The notes under the pieces are model-generated. The model saw nothing but the letters and a program-made list of their open reading frames with translations. It did no database searches and was not told where the DNA came from. 64,000 nucleotides of DNA from Algibacter_G agarivorans (lineage in GTDB: Bacteria; Bacteroidota; Bacteroidia; Flavobacteriales; Flavobacteriaceae): contig NZ_BAABJJ010000001.1 in assembly GCF_039543245.1 (NCBI RefSeq), positions 62,001 to 126,000 on the forward strand. Direction: 5' to 3'. A program made the translations under genes and the position numbers. Below are positions 1-7,216 of this stretch, piece by piece. Within the stretch, counting starts at the first letter, position 1; every line of letters starts with the position of its first letter.

Positions 1-582
1 CCAAATGAAGACCCTTTGATTGAAGGTGACATTATTTCCATTGATTGTGGTGCGCTTAAAAATGGGTTTTATGGCGATCATGCATACACTTTTGCTGTTG
101 GGGAAATTGCTACTGAAACCGAAAAATTGCTTCAAGTCACTAAAGAATCATTATACGTTGGAATAAGAGAATTTAAGGCCAATAATCGCGTGGGAGACGT
201 AGGTTATGCTATCCAAAAATATTGCGAAGACCATGGATATGGCGTAGTAAGAGAATTAGTTGGACATGGGTTAGGCAGTAAAATGCATGAAGACCCAGAA
301 ATGCCAAATTACGGAAAACGTGGCAAAGGCAAAAAGTTTGTTGAAGGCATGGTTGTCGCTATTGAACCTATGATTAATATGGGAACACATCGTATTAAAC
401 AACATAGAGATGGTTGGACAATTACTACTTTAGACAATAAACCATCTGCACATTTCGAGCACGATGTAGCCCTTGTTGATGGTAAACCTGAATTGCTATC
501 AACCTTTGCATATATTTATGAGGCATTGGGAATTATTTCTAATGAGGAGGATGAGTTTCGTCAAAAAGCCTTGATATTATAG
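1..582 (+). CDS. map: Type I methionine aminopeptidase (5' end cut by window edge)
   Basis: Removes the initiator methionine from new proteins in the cytosol. The reading frame is open from base 1 (P-N-E-D-P precedes the first possible start at 16), so the N-terminal part lies outside the window. The visible part has the metal-site pieces of the family: DCGALKNGFYGDHAYTFAVG (two Asp ligands), VGHGLGSKMHEDP (His ligand), AIEPMINMG (Glu) and FEHDVALVDGKPELL (Glu region). The C-terminus ends normally. The next intact gene on the same strand is a methyltransferase, and a decayed GxxExxY cassette lies between them. The family call is secure. Confidence 0.95.
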   Translation, partial: PNEDPLIEGDIISIDCGALKNGFYGDHAYTFAVGEIATETEKLLQVTKESLYVGIREFKANNRVGDVGYAIQKYCEDHGYGVVRELVGHGLGSKMHEDPEMPNYGKRGKGKKFVEGMVVAIEPMINMGTHRIKQHRDGWTITTLDNKPSAHFEHDVALVDGKPELLSTFAYIYEALGIISNEEDEFRQKALIL

Positions 583-587
583 TCATT

Positions 588-620
588 ACACTGAGATTCG
601 CAGAGAGACACAGAGAATTC
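588..620 (+). repeat. Left inverted-repeat arm of GxxExxY cassette 1
   Basis: The arm starts six bases after the map stop codon. It is built of roughly 10-bp units with the core attcgcagag then agacacagag. Its reverse complement matches 27 of 28 bases in the arm at 1011-1051 on the other side of the GxxExxY gene. Confidence 0.85.
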
Positions 621-643
621 TCAACTTCTATTAAAAAACATTA

Positions 644-1010
644 ATGTATAACAAGATTACAGAAAATATTATTGGAGCCACTATTGATGTTCATAAGACA
701 CTTGGCCCTGGCTTGTTGGAATCTGCTTATCAAGAATGTTTGTATTACGAATTAAAATCTATTGGATATTCAGTTCAAAAAGAAGTTTCACGACCTATCA
801 TCTACAAAGATTTAAAGTTAAATCAAGGATACAGAATTGATCTACTCATTGAAAATAGAATTAAAAACTGTAGAGAAATTTACCGATGTCCACTATGCTC
901 AAATCTTAACATATATGAAACTAGGTAATTACCCTTTAGGATTGTTGATCAACTTTAATACTAAACTTTTAAAAAACGGGATTAAACGATTCATAAACTC
1001 AACTGAGTAA
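644..1010 (+). pseudogene. GxxExxY / PDDEXK_3 family protein, frameshifted
   Basis: The N-terminal part reads normally, with GPGLLESAYQE carrying the G-x-x-E-x-x-Y signature and YRIDLLIEN carrying the Asp of a PD-(D/E)XK-like core. Near 855-859 the frame breaks, and the original open frame ends at 928 in unrelated sequence. The correct continuation is in another frame: ELKTVEKFTDVHYAQ, then an intact tail ending INSTE and a stop at 1008-1010. About one short codon block between IEN and ELK appears deleted, which removes the region just before the catalytic E-x-K. The gene is about 120 codons in total, normal for the family. It sits between inverted-repeat arms. Biological function of the family is not established. 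Confidence 0.85.
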
Positions 1011-1051
1011 GAACTCTGTGAGCCTCTGTGTCTCTCTGCGAATCTCGGTGT
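1011..1051 (-). repeat. Right inverted-repeat arm of GxxExxY cassette 1
   Basis: The arm begins at the base after the GxxExxY stop codon and is made of units ctctgtgagc, ctctgtgtct, ctctgcgaat and ctcggtgt, a period of 10. It is the inverse of the arm at 588-620 (27 of 28 bases over the best stretch) and carries one more unit. It ends seven bases before the methyltransferase start codon. Confidence 0.85.
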
Positions 1052-1057
1052 ACAACT

Positions 1058-1855
1058 ATGAAAAAACTCTTCAAGTTCATATTAAATTCAGTCCCCAGAC
1101 CTTTATTAATCAGGTTAAGTTATTTAGTACGTCCTATTTTAGCATTTTTTCTTAAAGGAGATACATTCACTGACCCTATTGATGGAAAAAGCTTTAAAAC
1201 GTTTTTACCTTACGGATATGGAAAACAAAGACATAATGTGCTATCACCTTCTACCCTTTCATTAGAGCGCCATAGATTATTATGGTTGTATCTTCAGAAT
1301 GAAACAAACTTCTTTTCAAAAGATACCGACACAACCCCGAAAGCTTTCGAAACAACACTTAGAGTACTTCATTTTGCACCTGAACAATGTTTTTTAAAAC
1401 GTTTTAAAAAATTAACCCATTTAGATTATACAACTACCGATTTAGAATCTCCAATTGCAGATGTAAAAGCAGATATTTGCAATCTACCTTTTGAAGATAA
1501 TAGTTACGATATTATTTTTTGCAACCATGTTTTAGAACACATTCCAGACGATACAAAAGCCATGCAAGAATTGTATCGTGTTTTGAAAGTTGGTGGTATG
1601 GGCATATTTCAAATCCCTCAAGATTTATCCCGAGAAAAAACCTTTGAAGATAATACGATTACTGATAAAAAAGAACGTGCCAAAATCTTTGGACAGTATG
1701 ACCATGTTCGGGTTTATGGTTTAGATTATTTTGACAAACTTCGAAGTATCGGTTTCAAGGTTGAAGCAGTTGATTACACTTCAAAACTTTCCGAAGTAGA
1801 TATTACCAAGTACTGTTTAGCTAAGGGAGAGGTTATTCCTGTAGTACATAAATAG
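1058..1855 (+). CDS. Class I SAM-dependent methyltransferase
   Basis: Predicted soluble methyltransferase of the Methyltransf_11 type. The middle has LRVLHFAPEQCF followed by TTDLE and ADICNLPFEDNSYDIIFCNH, VLEHIPDD and LYRVLKVGG, the usual order of SAM-binding strand, acidic loop, post-II motif and the leucine-rich helix. The substrate cannot be read from sequence. The frame is open upstream to a GTG at 1028, but those ten codons lie in the repeat arm. I therefore start at ATG 1058 (MKKLFKFILNSVP). The gene probably followed map directly before the GxxExxY cassette arrived. Confidence 0.8.
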   Translation: MKKLFKFILNSVPRPLLIRLSYLVRPILAFFLKGDTFTDPIDGKSFKTFLPYGYGKQRHNVLSPSTLSLERHRLLWLYLQNETNFFSKDTDTTPKAFETTLRVLHFAPEQCFLKRFKKLTHLDYTTTDLESPIADVKADICNLPFEDNSYDIIFCNHVLEHIPDDTKAMQELYRVLKVGGMGIFQIPQDLSREKTFEDNTITDKKERAKIFGQYDHVRVYGLDYFDKLRSIGFKVEAVDYTSKLSEVDITKYCLAKGEVIPVVHK

Positions 1856-1862
1856 TACACAT

Positions 1863-2843
1863 TTAACTTTCAGGGAAGTTATTAAATGATACGGTTTCCA
1901 ATTCTTTTTTGTTATTTTCAAAAATCAAAAACACTTTAAGTTCTAGATGCGATTTTAAAAATGATTTTACTTTTTGAACGCCCATAGCTTTAAAAGCAGT
2001 GGCATAAGCGTCTGCTGTCATACAATTTTCAGCAATTACCGAAATACTTAATAGATTAGTTTTACTTGGATAGCCAGTTTTGGCATCGATAATATGAGCA
2101 TAACGATTGCCATTTTCATCAATCTTAAATTTTCTATACGTTCCAGAAGTTGCCATGGCTTCATCATGCAAGCTAACAGTCTTTAAGATAGATTGTTTCT
2201 CATCAAAATTTGGGCTCTCTACACCTACCTTCCAAGGCAATTGCTTTTCGGTATTTTTGCCCTTAACTCGAATTTCGCCACCAATTTCAACTAAATAATT
2301 TCTAACCTTTTGAGATTCTAGATACGCTCCAATAACATCAACACCGTAGCCTTTTGCTATGGCATTAAAATCAATAAAAGTCCCACTTGGTTTATTAATT
2401 CTATTTTGAATACGTTGCACTTTATTAAAACCAACAGACATCATTAAGCTATCAATTTTAAGCTTATTCAAATTCATTATTTTTTCTTCAGGACCAAAAT
2501 CCCATGCATTAACAACCGCTCCTATTGTAGGATCAAAAGCCCCTTCAGTTGCCTTATGAATGGTTTTAGATGTTTCATAAACCTTAATAAAATGATCATC
2601 TACAACATTGCTTTCATTCCTATTCAATTTTGAAATATCTGAGTTTGCTTGATAGGTAGACATCGATTTATTAATAACATAGAACAAACTATCAAATTGC
2701 GTTTCATAATTAACTTTAGAATCATAAATAATGGAATAACTTGTTCCGAAAACGGTTCCCGAAAGCTTAATATTTTTGCGTTGTTCTTTTTCGCAAGAAA
2801 CAAAAACTGACAAAACGAATAACCATAAGACAAAACTCTTCAT
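1863..2843 (-). CDS. apbE: FAD:protein FMN transferase, lipoprotein
   Basis: ApbE attaches FMN covalently to threonine of partner proteins such as NqrB/NqrC or RnfG, acting outside the cytoplasmic membrane. The family motifs are visible: MGTSYS-like GTVFGTSYSI, STYQANSDISKLN, GAFDPTIGAVVNAWDFG, IDFNAIAKGYGVDVI, LVEIGGEIRVKG, MATSGTYR, HIIDAKTGYP and the Thr/Ala-rich CMTADAYATAF with the metal-binding Asp. The frame runs up to 2900, but the Met at 2843 gives a clean lipoprotein signal (MKSFVLWLFVLSVFVSC) and has AGGAG about 16 bases upstream. It sits just downstream of a small gene that in relatives accompanies the Na+-NQR genes. Confidence 0.9.
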   Translation of the reverse strand: MKSFVLWLFVLSVFVSCEKEQRKNIKLSGTVFGTSYSIIYDSKVNYETQFDSLFYVINKSMSTYQANSDISKLNRNESNVVDDHFIKVYETSKTIHKATEGAFDPTIGAVVNAWDFGPEEKIMNLNKLKIDSLMMSVGFNKVQRIQNRINKPSGTFIDFNAIAKGYGVDVIGAYLESQKVRNYLVEIGGEIRVKGKNTEKQLPWKVGVESPNFDEKQSILKTVSLHDEAMATSGTYRKFKIDENGNRYAHIIDAKTGYPSKTNLLSISVIAENCMTADAYATAFKAMGVQKVKSFLKSHLELKVFLIFENNKKELETVSFNNFPES

Positions 2844-2906
2844 TAAAAATAATGTGAATTCTCCTTTTGTTCGAAATGATTTATATTTTGATTTTAGCAT
2901 GGAATC

Positions 2907-3284
2907 CTAATTCAAATTTGTTTCTAATACCTGAATACCATTATATTCTAATAAATATTCCTCATCAAGATAAATAGGCTGTTCGGCACCATCAACACTT
3001 CCAATTCCAACCCCTGCATATAGCACTTTGGCATCATTTTCTCGAGCATGCTTTTTAAAACTTTCCATCCAAACCACGTCGTAATTATTTGGGTTTTCGG
3101 GTAATATTATGGCGCGCACAATCACAAAATAGTATTGCTTAGTTTTATCCATACACACAAACTGTGGATGTTTTTTAAGCTTGCTATTTACGGCAATAAA
3201 CTCAAAACCACGTTGTTCTAAGTCTTTACCAACATGATTCATGGCTAGATTATGTAATTCTTGTTCTGTAAGTGGTTTGCTCAT
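2907..3284 (-). CDS. Conserved small protein, upstream neighbour of apbE
   Basis: A 125-residue cytoplasmic protein with no signal peptide or membrane segment. It begins MSKPLTEQELHNLAMNHVGK and contains KLKKHPQFV and YVGVG-like YAGVGIGSV. From memory, flavobacterial homologues are often labelled 'Na+-translocating NADH-quinone reductase subunit F', almost certainly a name spread by proximity to nqr genes: it has no 2Fe-2S, FAD or NADH motif of NqrF. It lies a few bases upstream of apbE on the same strand, so the two are probably co-transcribed. Function unknown. Confidence 0.7.
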   Translation of the reverse strand: MSKPLTEQELHNLAMNHVGKDLEQRGFEFIAVNSKLKKHPQFVCMDKTKQYYFVIVRAIILPENPNNYDVVWMESFKKHARENDAKVLYAGVGIGSVDGAEQPIYLDEEYLLEYNGIQVLETNLN

Positions 3285-3613
3285 AATGCAAATTTAATAT
3301 AAAAGTTGAAGTGTTTATGACATTTTTAACCTGTTTCTATACATTATCAAAAACCCGCTTTACAAACCTACTGACGGACGACACTACAACCCTTAAAAAA
3401 GGGATGAATAAAGAGGTTGAAAACTGATTTTACAAAAAAATTGATTACATTTTAGTTTAATTCCGTTGTCTTAAAAAAAACCTTAAACACAAACTAAAGC
3501 AATTAAAAACAAATGACACGAAGTAGATAAACGAATTATTAATCCTTTAATAGCATTGTATTTGTATTAGCATGAAATAATTGTATTTTTCTTATAATTT
3601 TTCGGTTTAAATT
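3285..3613. other. Intergenic region, no gene seen
   Basis: This AT-rich stretch lies between two divergent units. It contains scattered short direct and inverted A/T tracts but no convincing ORF, RNA or repeat that I recognise. It must hold promoters for both the apbE-side and the anti-sigma-side units, but I could not place them. Confidence 0.5.
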
Positions 3614-3772
3614 ATGGGACAACCATACAAACAACTAATTAGTCGAATCTATTTTGACAAGAAATCCTTGAGAGAGTACGCAACAAAATTTAATATTGAA
3701 GAAACAACAGCACGAATAAAAAAACACATATGGATGGGAAAATTATGCGCTACTTTTTTACCCTCAAAATAA
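3614..3772 (+). pseudogene. Possible remnant of an ECF sigma factor, region 4 part
   Basis: A 52-codon ORF beginning MGQPYKQLISRIYFDKKSLR and continuing EYATKFNIEETTARIKKHIW. The pattern (C/Y-x-x-L-I-x-x-x-Y-F, then a helix-turn-helix-like E-x-A-x-x-F-N-I-x-x-x-T-x-R-x-K) resembles the last third of sigma-70 region 4 in ECF factors. The downstream gene is a membrane-anchored protein of the kind often encoded next to such sigma factors. Only about a quarter of a sigma factor is present and nothing upstream continues it. It may instead be a genuine small HTH protein. Confidence 0.4.
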
Positions 3773-3779
3773 TTAAAAG

Positions 3780-4520
3780 TTGAATAACAATAGCGACATA
3801 CCACAAGAATTGTTTGAAGCCATAGAGCGCTATGTCAATGGGACTATGGATGCTAAAGAATTGAAAGATTTTAATGACTATCTTAAAATTGATGCAGAAT
3901 TCAAAGCTCAAGTTGAAGACATTAAAACCATGCTTCTTGACACAGAAACAAAGTCTTTGAAGCCACAGTTAGGCAACTTTCATGAAAATATTCCAGAATT
4001 AAAAACACAACAATCTTCATCAAAAAAAAAACCTTTCTTAAACTATAGTAAAATAGCTATTGCGGCTGCAATTGTTATAGCTGTTGGTAGTATTTGGTTT
4101 TTTAGTAATATCCCAAACAGAAGCCTCTATAACAAGTATTTTAAACCAGCCCCAGGATTACCAACCACCATGAGTAGTGCAGATAATTTTGATTTTTACG
4201 ACGCTATGGTAAATTACAAACACGGTGATTATAAAACGGCTATTGATAAATGGCAAATTTTAAGCGAAAACAAACCTGAAAATGATACTATAAATTATTT
4301 TTTAGGAGTTGCTCACTTAGCAAATAAAAATATTATTGAAGCCATTCCTTTTTTGGAACGCTCAGTAGAAGCAGAAGATAATTTTGTATTTTTAAATGAT
4401 GCGTATTTTTACTTAGGATTAGCCTATTTAAAAGAAGGGAATTTAGAGCTTGCAAAAAAACATCTTAGTTTAAGTAATACAGATAAAGGCAAAACAGTTC
4501 TTTTAGAACTGACAGACTAA
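3780..4520 (+). CDS. Membrane-anchored anti-sigma-like protein with TPR repeats
   Basis: 246 residues. Residues 1-55 form a soluble acidic segment (ELFEAIERYVNGTMDAKEL) like the zinc-less N-terminal domain of Bacteroidota anti-sigma proteins. One membrane helix follows near residues 88-108 (IAIAAAIVIAVGSIWFFSN). The periplasmic part carries at least three TPR-like helix pairs (YKHGDYKTAIDKWQIL, YFLGVAHLANKNIIEAI, YFYLGLAYLKEGNLELAKKH). The likely start is TTG at 3780, because an in-frame stop lies one codon further up; it begins seven bases after the sigma-like ORF. I infer a role in surface or envelope signalling. Confidence 0.65.
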   Translation: MNNNSDIPQELFEAIERYVNGTMDAKELKDFNDYLKIDAEFKAQVEDIKTMLLDTETKSLKPQLGNFHENIPELKTQQSSSKKKPFLNYSKIAIAAAIVIAVGSIWFFSNIPNRSLYNKYFKPAPGLPTTMSSADNFDFYDAMVNYKHGDYKTAIDKWQILSENKPENDTINYFLGVAHLANKNIIEAIPFLERSVEAEDNFVFLNDAYFYLGLAYLKEGNLELAKKHLSLSNTDKGKTVLLELTD

Positions 4521-4880
4521 CACTTTGATCGAATTTATTGTTCATTATTACTACATCGGCGAAAACATAAAATGTGAGCATAAAAAATTTAAAAATCATT
4601 TGAACCTTACAAATTTAGAACTCCCAAATTCGTCATTGGAAACTGGAAGAATGCTGTCTTTATTTAGTTTGTACCGAGGCGATATATTTGAATTTTCTAA
4701 ATTCTTAACCAAATGAAAGCTTTGCACAGGGGTGTTTCCTTGATAGAAGAGTTCAAGAAATACGAACAGAGAACTTATAAAAAATTTGAAATGGAATAGG
4801 ATTTATTTTAAAGTTAACACTTCCATTTCAATATTTTTTATCATTCAATTTTATTTTTTGTAATTTAATAACAAAAAAAG
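4521..4880. other. Intergenic region with a weak ORF
   Basis: A 63-codon TTG-started frame runs from 4525 to 4716 (contains NLTNLELPNSSLETGRMLS) and a further open stretch follows to about 4799. I recognise neither. The composition is close to that of neighbouring genes, so these may be the debris of a gene downstream of the TPR protein. I would not annotate a functional CDS here. Confidence 0.35.
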
Positions 4881-5342
4881 ATGAAAACTCCCATTCGCTT
4901 AGAGCAGGCTTTAAAAAAACTATATGTTGCTTTTCATAATAACACATTACACCCAGAATGTTGTAAGCAATGTGCAGTCGGTAATATTTTGGATAATAAG
5001 GATAGCTGGAAACACCTTTCAGACCTTCATGGTGACCTAAAATTAAATTATGTTGGTATTGTTCATCAAAACTTAGGACGTAAATTTAATGGTTATACTC
5101 CTCTGGAATTATTACAGATTGAAGCCACTTTTTTAAAGGCATGTGGTTACAAACTTCCACTTCATTATAAAAACAACAAACCACAAAACCCAACAAATAA
5201 AGATAGCTTGTTTAATGGATTATCAGAAGTGGTTAAACTTTTATGTAACATGGATAATGTTTCAAATATTATGGATTACACCAAATTATTTGAGTTTAAA
5301 AATAAAAAACCAAGTTACGAAATAGCAGAAATATTGGCGTAA
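4881..5342 (+). CDS. Conserved flavobacterial protein with clustered cysteines
   Basis: 153 residues, soluble, no signal peptide. The N-terminal half has a compact cysteine group, HPECCKQCAVGNILDN, followed by SWKHLSDLHGDLKLNYVGI and a Cys at ATFLKACGYKLP. The spacing (C-C-x-x-C and a distant C) could bind metal, but no known family is identified. The last third (after KNNKPQNPTNKD) is more weakly conserved-looking and helical. It is a solitary gene on its strand, starting with ATG after a purine-rich stretch. I recall similar short proteins in other flavobacteria but cannot assign a function. Confidence 0.65.
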   Translation: MKTPIRLEQALKKLYVAFHNNTLHPECCKQCAVGNILDNKDSWKHLSDLHGDLKLNYVGIVHQNLGRKFNGYTPLELLQIEATFLKACGYKLPLHYKNNKPQNPTNKDSLFNGLSEVVKLLCNMDNVSNIMDYTKLFEFKNKKPSYEIAEILA

Positions 5343-5437
5343 TAAACCTTAACTTCACAAATCTCTAAAGTACCTTCCAAATCGTAATCTGAATAATGTC
5401 TAAAATTGATATCTTCAGCCCCAGAAAGAACGACTAT

Positions 5438-5445
5438 CCCCCCCC
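5438..5445. repeat. C8 homopolymer tract
   Basis: Eight consecutive C in an otherwise AT-rich intergenic stretch, 47 bases beyond the lipase stop codon. Such tracts are prone to length change. No intact gene spans it; a short minus-strand frame (5301-5445) runs into it but has no start. Confidence 0.6.
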
Positions 5446-5491
5446 TTTGAATACAGAGAGTTCATTTTATTTGGAAGGACATGTTTAAATT

Positions 5492-7084
5492 TTATTTCAC
5501 CACTAACTTTGTTTTTAATAAAGACATATTTTCAGCTCTCACATCGAGTATATACAATCCAGAGGATAAACTTAAAGGAATGTTTGTGCGCTCTTGCAGC
5601 TCTATTTTATTTTGAAATACCAACTTACCGGTAATATCCACAATAGAAATTTGAGCTTGTGTTTGATACGAACTATTCAACAAAACAAGCGAGTTGCTAA
5701 TAGGGTTTAAACTGAGTTTAACCATTTGTTCCGCTAAGAAATCAGTACTACTTAAGTTTTCTTCTCTAATTTCAGACAAAGCAAAAGCCACATTGCCATT
5801 GGTAACCATAACATGTCCTTCATTTGTATCTGGAATATATGTGTTTGCAAAAGGTGTAGTATTATCAGGCAATGTATACCAATTGTTAGTTGAAGCCATT
5901 GCTAAACTACTAACGGTAGGGATAAAACAATATTCAGTTTCAGTTAAATTAGCAACAAATTCGTTAAGAGTTGCATTACTTCCATCTCCGCTAAGCGTAT
6001 TTAAGTTTGTGGTCCCACCTGGCGAACTATCAACACCGTCCGTAAATATTGGGGATTCGGCAATTGCGGTATAAGTGCCAAGTATTGTGCCCACAGATAC
6101 GGCAGTATTTGATTGCGCAGCAACTGGTGCAAAGTTGAGATTTATGATAATTGGTAATAGGGTTGTTACAAATGTATGATTAATAACGTTGGCTCCTGCA
6201 GAGCCTGAAGTTGCTCCTAAGCCACTGCCATTTATCATGGCTACATTACGTACGGTTTGTGGAAAACCCATCGCATTTAACTCTGACTGGAATGCATCTC
6301 TAAAATTAGGAGCTCCCATTGGCAGATTAGAACCTGCTTGTGAAATACCATCTCCTCCAACATGAGCTAAATAATGATCGACTAACATTTGCTTTGCAGC
6401 GGCACTATCTAAATCATTTAAACCAGATTGAAATGCAGTTAAACCAACACCATTTACCATATAATTAAATAAATATTGTATACCAATCGGAATATTGGCA
6501 CCCTGATGTGGCGAATCAAAAGAGATATATAATCGTGTATCATGAGTAATCGTATTTTGCTCCATATAGCTTAAAGCATATCGGGCAATGAGCCCACCCA
6601 TACTTGCTCCAATCACAACATTTTCGCTTGTAGCGTCTGTCATGCCGTTAATGAGTTGTAGCAATGCGATTACAGAATAAGCATTTCGCTGTATAAAATC
6701 GGCTCCTCCATCAATTAAAGTTGTGCCATCGGTAGAACTTGTGTAAGATGGAAAATTCACAATTATTAAATCATAACCTTCATTTCTAACTTCAGTCACC
6801 ATGTTATCTGTTGTTGGAGCATTATAAAATGAATTATATAATGCAGTAATACCTCTGGAATCCCCAGGGTCGAAACCGTCCAAAATAAAAATGGGTTTGT
6901 CTAAAACACCATCAACATTATCGTAATAAATTTTATATTCTGCTGTTCCAGCATGAGCCATAGTCTCACCAAAACCTTGGTGAGTAAGTGTCGAGTTTAT
7001 TATGGTAACTGCGCTTTCAGTACCAGGTTGCGTATAAGCAATAACAGGAAATAATAGTAATCCTAAAATGTATTTTTTTACCAT
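5492..7084 (-). CDS. Secreted alpha/beta-hydrolase (lipase/esterase type) with T9SS sorting domain
   Basis: 530 residues. It has an N-terminal Sec signal (MVKKYILGLLLFPVIAYTQ), then an alpha/beta-hydrolase domain. PIFILDGFDPGD and NVVIGASMGGLIARYALSYM carry the G-x-S-x-G nucleophile elbow, and SFDSPHQGANIP follows. The last 80 residues (from about LSLNPISNSLVLLN to VDITGKLVFQNK and GLYILDV) look like a type A T9SS sorting domain, so the enzyme is probably exported across the outer membrane and anchored or released there. The His of the triad is likely in the GHVMVTNGNVA or nearby region; this is inference. Substrate unknown. Monocistronic; pruA lies upstream on the same strand behind a terminator. 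Confidence 0.8.
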   Translation of the reverse strand: MVKKYILGLLLFPVIAYTQPGTESAVTIINSTLTHQGFGETMAHAGTAEYKIYYDNVDGVLDKPIFILDGFDPGDSRGITALYNSFYNAPTTDNMVTEVRNEGYDLIIVNFPSYTSSTDGTTLIDGGADFIQRNAYSVIALLQLINGMTDATSENVVIGASMGGLIARYALSYMEQNTITHDTRLYISFDSPHQGANIPIGIQYLFNYMVNGVGLTAFQSGLNDLDSAAAKQMLVDHYLAHVGGDGISQAGSNLPMGAPNFRDAFQSELNAMGFPQTVRNVAMINGSGLGATSGSAGANVINHTFVTTLLPIIINLNFAPVAAQSNTAVSVGTILGTYTAIAESPIFTDGVDSSPGGTTNLNTLSGDGSNATLNEFVANLTETEYCFIPTVSSLAMASTNNWYTLPDNTTPFANTYIPDTNEGHVMVTNGNVAFALSEIREENLSSTDFLAEQMVKLSLNPISNSLVLLNSSYQTQAQISIVDITGKLVFQNKIELQERTNIPLSLSSGLYILDVRAENMSLLKTKLVVK

Positions 7085-7118
7085 GATTATTTATTTTGAA
7101 ATATGATATTAAGGTATT

Positions 7119-7160
7119 AAAAAAATCCTTCAAATTAATTTAACATGAAGGATTTTTTTA
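7119..7160 (-). terminator. Rho-independent terminator after pruA
   Basis: An inverted repeat (aaaaatccttc and gaaggattttttt around a 14-base loop) has T-rich ends on both strands. It lies 57 bases past the pruA stop codon and just ahead of the lipase start. Confidence 0.8.
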
Positions 7161-7216
7161 CACTCATTTTATTCTCAATCTAGTTTGATTTCTTGAGAGC
7201 TTGTTTTGCGGATTAT

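Noticed and set aside
1028..1057. GTG start ten codons upstream for the methyltransferase
   Set aside because: Those codons are translated repeat-arm sequence; ATG 1058 begins a normal N-terminus.
4525..4716. 63-codon ORF after the TPR protein as a real gene
   Set aside because: TTG start, no recognisable motif, no Shine-Dalgarno-like site; kept only as possible debris.
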